Assembly: GCA_016188005.1 (NCBI GenBank)
Contig: JACPIQ010000056.1
Span: forward strand, 39,734-103,733
Reading direction: 5' to 3'
DNA from: Candidatus Rokuibacteriota bacterium
Lineage (GTDB): Bacteria; Methylomirabilota; Methylomirabilia; Rokubacteriales; CSP1-6
Length of the DNA: 64,000 nucleotides
The notes under the pieces are model-generated. The model was given only the letters and a program-made list of their open reading frames with translations. It was not told where the DNA came from and made no database searches. This document shows positions 26,799 through 34,749 of this stretch, piece after piece (the first letter of the stretch is position 1; each line of letters begins with the position of its first letter). The translations under genes were made by a program, and so were the position numbers.

Positions 26799-27575
26799 TC
26801 AGACGCTGCCGAGGCGGCGGCCGCGGCGCCGGTACCGGCTGCGCTCCGTCACCGTCACGTCCCACCAGAGGGCGGTCAGCGCACGGATGACCGAGCGGAG
26901 GTTCTTCCAGGACACGGCCTTGGAGGCGCCGTGCCGGCGCGCCTGCAGCTCGATGCCCACCTGGACCCAGTCCACCCCGCTGCGCACGGCCTTGACCACC
27001 GCTTCCGTCTGGTAGGAGAACCCGTCGGTCGCGATCGGGATGCGCCGGAGGACGGCCGTGCGGAAGATGTTCGTCCCGTTGGTGTAGCGGAAGCGCGTGC
27101 CGAAGAGGGCGTTCACCGTCCAGACGTAGAGCCGCGAGAGGAGCCGCCGCACGGTGCCGCGGACCGCGGTGTTGGTGACGAAGAAGACGACGAGGTCGGC
27201 CCCCGCGGCGTGCCGGGCCCCACGGACGATCTCGTCCACGCGCATCTCGTTGTCGCCCGGGACGAGGAGGTAGTGCTCCCCGCGCGCCTCCCGGAGTCCC
27301 GCCTTGTAGATCCCGCCGATGTTGAGCCGCCGGGGGTTGTGGAAGGCCCGGACCCGAGGGTCCCGCCGGGCCAGCTCGTCAGCCACGCGCCCGGTGCCGT
27401 CGCTGCTGGCGTCGTCGAAGACGAGCACTTCGAGGAAGCCGCCGGGGCGGCCGCAGGCGCGTCCGAACTCCCGCAGGATGGCCTCGACGGTGGGCCCGAG
27501 GTTGGCCTCCTCGTCGAGCGCGGGAACCACGACGGAGAAACTCGGCGGGGCCAGGTCACCCGGAGCGCCGGACAT
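26799..27575 (-). CDS. GT2-family glycosyltransferase (dolichol-phosphate-mannose-synthase-like)
   Basis: 258-residue GT-A glycosyltransferase. FSVVVPALDEEANLGPTV is the GT2 start; VFDDASSDGT supplies the first acidic motif and PGDNEMRVDE the metal-binding region, with DGFSYQTEAVVKA later. No transmembrane tail, so it resembles soluble polyprenyl-phosphate-sugar synthases or repeat-unit transferases. ATG at 27575 overlaps the previous gene by 20 bases. Last gene of the 29967-26799 operon. Confidence 0.88.
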   Translation of the reverse strand: MSGAPGDLAPPSFSVVVPALDEEANLGPTVEAILREFGRACGRPGGFLEVLVFDDASSDGTGRVADELARRDPRVRAFHNPRRLNIGGIYKAGLREARGEHYLLVPGDNEMRVDEIVRGARHAAGADLVVFFVTNTAVRGTVRRLLSRLYVWTVNALFGTRFRYTNGTNIFRTAVLRRIPIATDGFSYQTEAVVKAVRSGVDWVQVGIELQARRHGASKAVSWKNLRSVIRALTALWWDVTVTERSRYRRRGRRLGSV

Positions 27576-28389
27576 GCGAGGCTCCCGCCGGCTCGAGGAC
27601 GGTCAGCAGGTAGAGGTTGAACTTCCGCACCAGCGGATAGAAGTACCGGGCGTCACGGAACACCACCCTGAAGTACTGGTCCATCAGTCCCGGCTCGATG
27701 AGGCGCTTCCCGGCGGAGCGCAAGTCCGCCCGCAGCGCGTCGAGGTAGCTCTCGCGCCGGATCTGGCGCCGCGGGCCCCCGCCGACGAGGCGACGCCACC
27801 GCTCCCCCGCGGGCACCGGCGCCCCGGGCCTGGCGACATTGGCCCAGCGCGGCGGCCGGTTCACGTGGCGGATGAAGGCGTCGAATGCCGCCGGGAACTC
27901 GGCGAGGAAGGCCGGATCGGCGTATGTCGTGATGAAGGGCGTCGGGGTGGCCCCGTGGCGCGGATCTCCCGCGAGGTTCAGCACCGGCGCGTTCGAGAGG
28001 CCGTGGAGCCAGTCCACCATGGCCAGCCCCCCGGGCCTGAGGATCCGGCGCGCCTGGGCCAGGAAGACGGCGGGCTCGGCGATGAAGTAGGAGGCGCGAA
28101 ACATCGCGAGCACATCGCACCCCGCGTCCGGGAGGCTCTCGAGCGCGTTGATCTCCACCCGCCGCACCGTCTCGTCGTCCGGGAAGCGGTCGAAGCAGGC
28201 CACCGTGGCGCGCTCGCCGAGGGCGTCGCGGAGCTGGGTGAGGACGGGATCGAGCCGCTGCGCGCCGAGGCCCCACAGGGCGAGCGGCTCCCCGCGCCCG
28301 CGCATCGCGGCCAGGCGCCCGGTGTCGCGCTCGAAGCGGCCGAGCGCCTCGCGGAGCCAGGCGAAGTGATGCCGATCAGAGACGCCCAC
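27556..28389 (-). CDS. Methyltransferase-like protein of unknown specificity
   Basis: 277 residues from a GTG at 28389. Topology resembles a class I methyltransferase: LALWGLGAQRLDPVL as a divergent motif I, ACFDRFPDDE after beta2, VLAMFRASYFI, and LRPGGLAMVDWLH. The GxGxG loop is degenerate, and the C-terminal 100 residues (RRESYLDALRADLR and YFRVVFRDARYF) show no family I recognise. Between a radical SAM gene and a GT2 gene in one operon. Confidence 0.68.
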   Translation of the reverse strand: MGVSDRHHFAWLREALGRFERDTGRLAAMRGRGEPLALWGLGAQRLDPVLTQLRDALGERATVACFDRFPDDETVRRVEINALESLPDAGCDVLAMFRASYFIAEPAVFLAQARRILRPGGLAMVDWLHGLSNAPVLNLAGDPRHGATPTPFITTYADPAFLAEFPAAFDAFIRHVNRPPRWANVARPGAPVPAGERWRRLVGGGPRRQIRRESYLDALRADLRSAGKRLIEPGLMDQYFRVVFRDARYFYPLVRKFNLYLLTVLEPAGASHVRRSG

Positions 28390-28413
28390 GGGCCTCCGCC
28401 CCGGCGCCCCCCC

Positions 28414-29967
28414 TCAGGCGCCCGGATCCGGCGGCGGCCCGCCGAGGGTCTGGCCCATGGGACGGTCCAGTCTGAGCGGCTTGCGGTACATGAGCCGGTT
28501 CGGGGAGCGCTTCCGCCACTCCCGCCGGATGCTGTAGGCGAGGTTTCGCGCCAGGCTCCAGAGCGAGAGCTTCAGCGGATAGACGCGGAAGATGTTGAGG
28601 TAGCCCTTGGCCAGGTACCACGGGAAGAAGTAGAGCTTCGTCAGGGGCAGCTTCATCAGCACGTTCACCGTCAGGTTCCGGAGCCACCGCGCGCGGGGGA
28701 ACATGACGCAGATGGGCCCGAGCAGTGAGAGGTTCTTCTGCTGGAGGGCCTCCTTCGGCGTGAAGCACGTGAACGGGCTCTCGGCCTGGTAGCTCCAGAA
28801 GAGCCGGTCGAAATCGCCGTCGAAGAAGCCGTTCTTCACCGCGTACTCGGTCAGCTCGCAGCCCGGGTACGGGTGCAGCACCGGGAAGTCGGCGTAGGTG
28901 ACGCGGCAGCGGATGTTGATGTCCAGCGACTCGACGTCGTAGTCGATGGCCGCCTTGCCCTGCTGGGCCATGATCTCCCGGCGCACGGGGATGCCGAGGA
29001 TGGTGTTGGCGAAGGTCACGATCCCCTGCTCCCAGCAGAGGTCGAAGGCCGCCTCCAGCTGCTCTTGCCGCATGCGCCGCTTCACGATGGTGTTCCGGAC
29101 GTACTCGTTGCCCGCCTCGATGGACATGGTCAGCGAGTGCAGCCCCGCCCGCTTGAGCGCCCCCAGGTTCTCTCGCGTGAGCACGTTGGCCCGCGTGAGG
29201 CAGAAGAAGGGCAGCCCCACCTCCCGCGGGTACACCTCGGCGAACTCCTCGAGCCAGGCGTCCACCTTGCGGTCGAGGATGAACATGTCGTCGTAGAACT
29301 TGATGAACTGCGTGGGCCAGCGCGCCTTGAGCTCGGCCAGCTCCGCGCACAACCGTCTCACGCTGTAGCGGTTGTAGATGGGCCCCTTGCCCGCGTACAT
29401 GACGTTGAACCTGGGCTCGAAGCAGTACGTGCACTGGTAGGGGCAGCCGCGGGAGGACATGAACGAGCGAAGGGGGAAGCGGGCGAGGTGCGTCTTCCGG
29501 TAGACCAGCTCCCGGTCGTAGAAGGGGAGGCTGTCCAGCACCGTGCGGCGCGGACGGAGATGCGTCGGGTCCACCTCGAGGTCGTACTCGGGGCGGACGG
29601 CGGCCCCCGCCGCGCCGAGCTGGGCCAGCTCGGAGGCGCGGCGGGTGGCCACCCCGACGGCGTCGAAGGGGTGGGTCTGGATGAGGCCCGGGAAGAAGGT
29701 CGGGTGCGGCCCGCCCATGATGGTGAAGATCCCCGGCGAGCACGCCTTCACCCGCTCGTTGGCGCGGAAGTAGGTCGTGTGCTCGCCGGTCTTGGCGCTG
29801 AAGGCCACGAGGTCCGGCTTGATGCGCCGGAGGTCGGCGTCGAGATCGTCCGCGCTGAGAATGCTGAGGAAGGTCGAGTGCCCGCGCTGCTTGGCCAGCG
29901 CCGACAGGAGCTGGATGTTCATCGGGTCGATGTACTCGACATCCCGCTCGACGAACAGCACCTTCAC
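28414..29967 (-). CDS. B12-binding-domain radical SAM protein
   Basis: 517-residue protein: cobalamin-binding-like domain (about 1-140; PMNIQLLSALAKQRGH and GGPHPTFFPG) then a radical SAM core with cysteines C175, C179 and C182 in RGCPYQCTYC. A second conserved segment FIKFYDDMF and the C-terminal ~150-residue extension follow. The GTG at 29967 is chosen because GGAGG lies about eight bases upstream; GTG 29982 would place that site inside the gene. The GEGE motif found in many relatives after the B12 domain is absent. Substrate unknown; heads an operon with a methyltransferase-like and a GT2 gene. Confidence 0.85.
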   Translation of the reverse strand: MKVLFVERDVEYIDPMNIQLLSALAKQRGHSTFLSILSADDLDADLRRIKPDLVAFSAKTGEHTTYFRANERVKACSPGIFTIMGGPHPTFFPGLIQTHPFDAVGVATRRASELAQLGAAGAAVRPEYDLEVDPTHLRPRRTVLDSLPFYDRELVYRKTHLARFPLRSFMSSRGCPYQCTYCFEPRFNVMYAGKGPIYNRYSVRRLCAELAELKARWPTQFIKFYDDMFILDRKVDAWLEEFAEVYPREVGLPFFCLTRANVLTRENLGALKRAGLHSLTMSIEAGNEYVRNTIVKRRMRQEQLEAAFDLCWEQGIVTFANTILGIPVRREIMAQQGKAAIDYDVESLDINIRCRVTYADFPVLHPYPGCELTEYAVKNGFFDGDFDRLFWSYQAESPFTCFTPKEALQQKNLSLLGPICVMFPRARWLRNLTVNVLMKLPLTKLYFFPWYLAKGYLNIFRVYPLKLSLWSLARNLAYSIRREWRKRSPNRLMYRKPLRLDRPMGQTLGGPPPDPGA

Positions 29968-30019
29968 CTCGGGCTCCTCCACTCGACGCGGCGTCCTGCC
30001 CCGGGAATCCCCCGCCGGC

Positions 30020-30172
30020 CCGAGGGGCGGGGCCGGGGGCGCCCTCCCCGGAACACGCTAGCTCGCGCCCCGTTGCGCCCTTCCATGACGGGCCACGATA
30101 TGCCGCGCTCCGGCTCCGTCAGCGCGCAGAAGCCACGGTTCCGGGGAGGGCGCCCCCGGCCCCGCCCCTCGG
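30020..30172. repeat. Perfect 35-base inverted repeat with 83-base spacer
   Basis: Left arm 30020-30054 and right arm 30138-30172 are exact reverse complements, almost pure G/C, starting CCGAGGGGCGGGGCC on the left. Either arm in RNA would form a very stable stem with the other. It lies in the leader region of the leftward radical SAM operon. Confidence 0.95.
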
Positions 30173-30228
30173 AGGTGGGCGCCGAAGTCCCGCGACACGA
30201 CCCCAGCGGCATGCGAACGAACCCCGGA

Positions 30229-30412
30229 GGCCGATCAAAAAGATCCAGATGCAAGGCGGCGCCCGACGGCCGCACGCGAGGCGTACTGCGCCTGGCGAGC
30301 CGCAGCCGGAGGCGAGGCGAGCGGACCCCGGAGATCCCGGCGAGCGTGAGCGAGCCGCGTCGAGCGTGCGGCCGAGGGCGCCACCGCCGCAGATGGGCCT
30401 TTTTCAGCGGCC
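30229..30412. repeat. Imperfect inverted-repeat element, REP/MITE-like, with nested repeat
   Basis: Ends read GGCCGATCAAAAAG (30229-30242) and CTTTTTCAGCGGCC (30399-30412), continuing inward as ATCCAGATGC and its near complement GCAGATGGGC, then GGCGGCGCC-like runs. The right end stops two bases before the TAG of the E1-beta gene. A copy of the GCGAGCC repeat lies inside (30294-30325). Related intergenic elements with AAAAAGGTCCAGATGC ends are familiar to me from other high-GC genomes, but I cannot verify this here. Confidence 0.7.
30294..30325 (+). repeat. Dispersed GCGAGCC repeat copy
   Basis: 32 bases identical to the minus-strand reading of the copy at 22951-22982: GGCGAGCCGCAGCCGGAGGC followed by GAGGCGAGCGGA. 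Followed by further GAGCG-rich sequence to about 30366. Confidence 0.85.
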
Positions 30413-30414
30413 GA

Positions 30415-31458
30415 CTAGAAGGGCCCATGGAAGTCCCTGGGGCGGGCGGGGGCTGGGCGCTCGGGGAGCGCCGCGGGGTGGGCGGCCTCGAGGCAGAGAC
30501 GCGCTGCCGCCGCGATCTCCCGCGGACCCGGGTAATAGACCTGCTCCAGCGCGGAGGAGCCCGGCGTGGGCGCCTCCGGCAGCGCCACGCGGCGGATGGG
30601 CGCCCGGAGCCGGCCGAACAGCTCCTCGCCGACCCGGGCGGCGATTTCCGCGGAGACCCCGAAGCTCTTCCAGCCGGTGTCGGCGATCACCAGGCGTCCA
30701 GTCTTCGCCACGGAGCGGACGATGGTCGCCGAGTCGAGCGGGCGGAGGCTCCGCACGTCCACGATCTCGGCCTGGATCCCGTCGGCCGCCAGCGCCTCGG
30801 CCGCCTGCACCGCCTCCAGCACCATGTGGGAGACGGCCACGATGGTCACGTCGCTCCCCTCGCGCAGCAGGCCGGCCTGGCCGAGGGGGATCTGGTAGGG
30901 CTCCTCGGGCACCGGCCCCGATTTCTCGTAGAGCCAGCGGTGCTCGAGGCAGATGACCGGGCCGTCCGTGGACAGGGCCGTCATGAGGAGGCCCTTGGCG
31001 TCGGCGGGCGTGGCCGGCATGATCACGGAGAGCCCGGGGACATGGGCGAAGAGGGCCTGCAGGCTCTGCGAGTGCTGCGCCGCCTGGCCCCACCCGCGCC
31101 CGATGATGGCGCGGATCGTCACGGGCACGCGCAGCTTCCCGCCGCACATGTACCGCCACTTGGCGGCGTTGTTGACGATCTGATCCATGGTGAGGAGCAG
31201 GAAGTCGTTCCGCGCATGCACGAGGAGCGGATGCAGCCCCCTGAGCCCCGCGCCGACGCACATGCCGGTGAGCGCCGCCTCCGAGAGCGGCGTGTCGAAG
31301 ACGCGCGCGCTCCCGAAGCGCTCGAAGGCGCCGCGCGTGGTGCCGAAGATCCCCTTGGCGTCGTCCACGCCCACGCCGAGCACGATGATGCGCTCGTCCT
31401 TCGCCATGGCCTGGCGCGTGGCCTCGTCGATGGCCTCCCGGTACTTGAGCTGCCGCAT
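30415..31458 (-). CDS. TPP-dependent 2-oxoacid dehydrogenase E1 beta-like / transketolase C-like subunit
   Basis: 347-residue protein matching the beta subunit of E1 2-oxoacid dehydrogenases: REAIDEATRQAMAKDERI, DTPLSEAALTGMCVGAGLRG, MDQIVNNAAKWRYM, GWGQAAQHSQSLQALFAHVPG and the C-terminal transketolase domain with IVDVRSLRPLD. With the adjacent alpha subunit it would form a TPP enzyme that decarboxylates or transfers a keto fragment. No E2 or E3 gene is in view, so a classical oxidising complex is unlikely; a role in a sugar-operon ketol transfer is inferred. Starts 16 bases after the alpha gene. Confidence 0.88.
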   Translation of the reverse strand: MRQLKYREAIDEATRQAMAKDERIIVLGVGVDDAKGIFGTTRGAFERFGSARVFDTPLSEAALTGMCVGAGLRGLHPLLVHARNDFLLLTMDQIVNNAAKWRYMCGGKLRVPVTIRAIIGRGWGQAAQHSQSLQALFAHVPGLSVIMPATPADAKGLLMTALSTDGPVICLEHRWLYEKSGPVPEEPYQIPLGQAGLLREGSDVTIVAVSHMVLEAVQAAEALAADGIQAEIVDVRSLRPLDSATIVRSVAKTGRLVIADTGWKSFGVSAEIAARVGEELFGRLRAPIRRVALPEAPTPGSSALEQVYYPGPREIAAAARLCLEAAHPAALPERPAPARPRDFHGPF

Positions 31459-31474
31459 GGGCGGGGGGTCGGGC

Positions 31475-32524
31475 CTACTCCACGTCCGCGCAGAGCTGTT
31501 CAGCGGACGGGAAGGGGCTCGCCTTGGCGAAGGCCACGGCCTGAGCCACCTCCGCCTCGACCGCCGCGTCGATTCGCTCCCGGTGCGCGGCCTCCATCAC
31601 GCCCGCCTGCAGGAGCCGCCGCGCCACGCCCTCCAGGGGATCTCGCTCCATCCAGCGGCTGAGCTCTGCCTGGCTCCGGTAGCCCAGCGCGATGTCGAAG
31701 TTGGGTCCGACGTGCTCGCGCCAGCGGTAGGTCTTGGCCTCGATGAGCGTCGGCCCACCACCCTTTCGCGCCCGCGCCACCGCGGCGCGCGCCGCGCGGT
31801 AGACGGCCACGGCGTCGGTGCCGTCCACGATGACGCCGGGCATGCGATAGGCCGCGGCCCGGGGCGCGATGTCCTCGCTCACCTGGCGGGCACGCAGTGG
31901 CGAGTGGGTCGCGTACAGGTTGTTCTCGCACACGAAGAGCACGGGGAGGCGCCGCAGGGCGGCCAGCCCCAGACTCTCGTGGGTCACGCCCTGCTCGGCC
32001 GCCGCGTCCCCGAAGAAGGCCACGGCCACCTCGTCGCTGCCGGTGAGAGTCGCCGCCAGCGCGCACCCCACGGCCAGCGGGATGGAGCCGGCGACGATGG
32101 CGGAGGCCCCGAGCATGCCGACCTCCGGCGCCGTGAGGTGCATGGAGCCCCCCTTCCCGCCGCAGCAGCCCGTGGCCCGGCCGTAGAGCTCCGCGAACAT
32201 GGCGCGCAGGTCGCCGCCCTTGGCGAGGTAGTGGGCGTGGCAGCGGTGGGTGCTGACCGCCGTGTCGCCCGGACGCAGCGCCAAGCAGACGCCAGCGGCC
32301 ACCGCCTCCTGGCCGATGGACAGGTGCGTGGGGCAGCGGATCTCCTCCTCGGGGTAGCGCTCGACGATCATCTCCTCCGCCCGCCGGATGCGCCTCATGG
32401 TGACGTAGAGATCGGTGAGGAGCGCCACTGACAGGCCCCGGAGGGCCGCATCCCCCCGGCCCGGCGCCGACCGCCGGCGGGCCCGGGAGTCCCGCGGCGG
32501 GCCCGTGCGCCCCACCGCGCTCAT
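31475..32524 (-). CDS. TPP-dependent 2-oxoacid dehydrogenase E1 alpha-like subunit
   Basis: 349 residues from ATG 32524, overlapping the aminotransferase stop as ATGA. Family features: TDLYVTMRRIRRAEE, HLSIGQEAVAAGVC, STHRCHAHYLAKGG, GCCGGKGGSMHL, and the TPP motif beginning GDAAAEQG and ending ENNLYA. The N-terminal ~30 residues are basic and disordered-looking. With the beta subunit it forms a heterotetramer in known relatives. Its place after two DegT aminotransferases and an SDR points to an unusual sugar, not central metabolism. Confidence 0.88.
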   Translation of the reverse strand: MSAVGRTGPPRDSRARRRSAPGRGDAALRGLSVALLTDLYVTMRRIRRAEEMIVERYPEEEIRCPTHLSIGQEAVAAGVCLALRPGDTAVSTHRCHAHYLAKGGDLRAMFAELYGRATGCCGGKGGSMHLTAPEVGMLGASAIVAGSIPLAVGCALAATLTGSDEVAVAFFGDAAAEQGVTHESLGLAALRRLPVLFVCENNLYATHSPLRARQVSEDIAPRAAAYRMPGVIVDGTDAVAVYRAARAAVARARKGGGPTLIEAKTYRWREHVGPNFDIALGYRSQAELSRWMERDPLEGVARRLLQAGVMEAAHRERIDAAVEAEVAQAVAFAKASPFPSAEQLCADVE

Positions 32525-33636
32525 CGGCGGTAGAACTCCGTGAGCCCCGCCACCACGTACTGGAGGTCGTCCTCGGTCAGGTACTCGTGGACGGGGAGGG
32601 ACAGGATGCGCTCGCTCTGGGCCTCGCACACGGGGAAGGAGCCCCGCTTGTAGCCCAGGGATTGAGCCGACTTCAGGATGTGGATGGTGACCGGCTAGTG
32701 GATCTACGTCTCGAGCCCGCGGGCGTCGAGGAAGAGGACGAGACGGTCGCGCTCCTCCACCTGGACCACGTAGGTGTGAAAGACCTGGCGGACTCCGGCC
32801 CTCCGTGGCGGCACGATGACCCGGGGCCCCAGGGCCGCCAGCGCGCGGTCGTAGAAGGCCGCGTGGCGGTTCCGCGTCTCGGCCACCTGCTCCACGCCGT
32901 CCAGCAGGGCATCCCCCACGATGGCCTGGAGCGTGTCGAGCCGGCTGTTGCAGCCCCAGGTCTCGGCCTCGTCGCGGGTGCGGAGGCCGTGATGGCGCAG
33001 GAGGCGCACCCGGTCGGCGATCTCGCCCGAGCCCGTGGTGAGCATCCCGCCGTCCCCCGCCACGCCGAGGTTCTTGAGCGGGAAGAGGCTGAAGGCCCCC
33101 GCGGCGCCGATGGCCCCGACGCGGCGCGAGCCGATGGAGGCGCCCACGGCCTGCGCTGCGTCCTCGATCACCGGGAGGCGGTGGCGGGCCGCCACGGCGC
33201 CGATGGCGTCCAGGTCCGCCGGCGCGCCCGTCAGGTGGACCGGGATGATGGCCCGGGTCCGGGGCGTGATGGCGTCCTCCAGGAGCACCGGGTCCATGAG
33301 GTACTCGGCGTTGACGTCCACGAACACGGGCGTCGCGCCCGCCATGACGATGGCGCCGGCCGTGGCGATGAAACTGTTGGAGACGGTGACGACCTCGTCC
33401 CCCGCCCCCACGCCCAGGGCCCGCAGCGCCAGGACGAGCGCATCGGTGCCGGAGTTGAGGCCCACCGCATGGGCCGTGCCGCAGAGTCGGGCGAAGCGGG
33501 CCTCGAAGGCGGCCACCTGCGGGCCCAGGACGAACTGGCAGCGCCCGAACTCCTCGGCCACCCGCCGCGCCACCTCCCCGTCGGCGAACTGGCGGGGCAG
33601 CTCCATGTACTTCACGCGGCGGGCGGGTCCGGTCAC
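32521..33636 (-). pseudogene. DegT/DnrJ/EryC1 aminotransferase with two in-frame TAG codons
   Basis: From GTG 33636 (GTGA overlap) the frame encodes a PLP sugar aminotransferase with the lysine in LFPLKNLGVAGDGG and VIEDAAQAVGA. TAG codons lie at 32704-32706 and 32695-32697. Beyond them the same frame continues for another 57 codons (for example SLGYKRGSFPVCEAQ, LPVHEYL) to a TGA at 32521 that overlaps the next start. With both TAGs read through it would be 371 residues, exactly the length of the paralogue next door, where the same positions are AAG (Lys) and TAC (Tyr). Either a recent pseudogene, sequence error or read-through; if stopped it ends at 310 residues without its C-terminal segment. 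Confidence 0.85.
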
Positions 33637-34748
33637 CGGGGCGCGCCCTTCCGGTAGAAGTCGGTCACGGCCTCGATCATGTGGTCCACTTGCTCCCGGC
33701 TCAGGTGCTGGTGGACCGGCAACGTGATGATGCGCGTCGCCTGGCGCTCGGCCTCCGGAAAGTCGCCCTCCCGGTAGCCGAGGCGCCGGCCGGCCGGCTG
33801 CAGATGCAGCGGCACGGGGTAGTGGATCTTGGCCTCCACCCCGCGTGCGAGGAGGTGGGCCAGCAGCCGGTCGCGGTCCTCCGCCTCGAACATGTAGAGG
33901 TGGAAGACGTGGCGCTCCCCGGCGCGCCGCGTGGGAATGCGCACCCGGGGCGCGAGGGGCGCGAGCCCGGCGTCCAGGGCCCGCGCGTTGCCGATCCGGG
34001 CGGCCGTGATGGCCTCCACGTCCTTGATGAGGTGGTTGCCCACGATGGCCTGCAGTGTGTCGAGCCGGCTGTTGTAGCCGAAGACCTCCACCTCGTCGCG
34101 GCCCCGGAGCCCATGGTTGCGGAGGAGCCGGAGCGTGGCGTCCAGCTCCTCGGAGCTGGTGACGACGACGCCGCCGTCACCCCACACGTTGAGGTTCTTC
34201 AGCGGATGCAGGCTGAAGCCCGCGGCTACGCCGAAGCTCGACACGAGGTGGCCGTCGATGGCGGCGCCGATGGCCTGGCAGGCGTCCTCCACGACGGGCA
34301 GCCCGTGGGCGGCCGCGAGGGGAAGGATCGCGCCCATCTTCGCGGGCTGCCCTGCGTAGTGCACGGGTATGATCGCCCGGGTGCGCGGCGTGATCGCCCG
34401 CTCGATGCCGGCCGGGTCGATGTTGAAGTCGTCCCCCGCGTCCACGAAGGCCGGCCGGGCACCCGCGGCCACGATGGCCCCCGCCGTCGCGATGAAGGTG
34501 TTGGCCGCGGTGATGACCTCGTCGCCGGGCCCGACGCCGAGGGCCTTGAGGGAGAGGAAGAGGGCGTCCGTGCCCGTCCCCACGCCCACGGCGAAGCGGG
34601 CGCCGCAGAGCCGGGCGAAGGCGGCCTCGAACTGCGCCACCGCCGGCCCCAGCGTGTACTGCGCGGACTCGAGCAGCCCCTTGATGTCGCGGAGGATCGC
34701 TTCGGAGTCGGCGAACTGCTCCTCGAGGTAGGAGTAGGGGACCCGCAT
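33633..34748 (-). CDS. DegT/DnrJ/EryC1 sugar aminotransferase
   Basis: 371-residue PLP-dependent enzyme transferring an amino group to a keto nucleotide sugar. The PLP lysine is in SLHPLKNLNVWGDGG, the ring-pairing Asp in VVEDACQAIGA, and GTGTDALFLSLKALG forms the phosphate cup. The C-terminal segment EAKIHYPVPLHLQ closes the active site. Start ATG 34748 is one base after the SDR stop. A clear paralogue of the downstream gene, of equal length; tandem duplication is likely. Confidence 0.92.
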   Translation of the reverse strand: MRVPYSYLEEQFADSEAILRDIKGLLESAQYTLGPAVAQFEAAFARLCGARFAVGVGTGTDALFLSLKALGVGPGDEVITAANTFIATAGAIVAAGARPAFVDAGDDFNIDPAGIERAITPRTRAIIPVHYAGQPAKMGAILPLAAAHGLPVVEDACQAIGAAIDGHLVSSFGVAAGFSLHPLKNLNVWGDGGVVVTSSEELDATLRLLRNHGLRGRDEVEVFGYNSRLDTLQAIVGNHLIKDVEAITAARIGNARALDAGLAPLAPRVRIPTRRAGERHVFHLYMFEAEDRDRLLAHLLARGVEAKIHYPVPLHLQPAGRRLGYREGDFPEAERQATRIITLPVHQHLSREQVDHMIEAVTDFYRKGAPR

Positions 34749-34749
34749 G

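Larger units (their letters stand above)
29968..30414. other. 447-base gene-free gap filled with repeats
   Basis: Lies between the 5' end of the radical SAM operon (starting 29967) and the 3' end of the operon ending at 30415. It holds a 35-base perfect inverted repeat, an imperfect 184-base inverted-repeat element and one copy of the dispersed GCGAGCC repeat. No credible ORF, RNA gene or strong promoter is visible. Confidence 0.85.

Noticed and set aside
30399..30405. T-run at CTTTTTC as an intrinsic terminator of the E1-beta gene
   Set aside because: The run is T on the plus strand; for the leftward transcript it is an A-run, so it cannot be the U-tract.
32695..32706. Genome-wide TAG recoding (for example pyrrolysine)
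   Set aside because: TAG serves as an ordinary stop for many intact genes here, such as those ending at 11241, 30415, 36401 and 44646.
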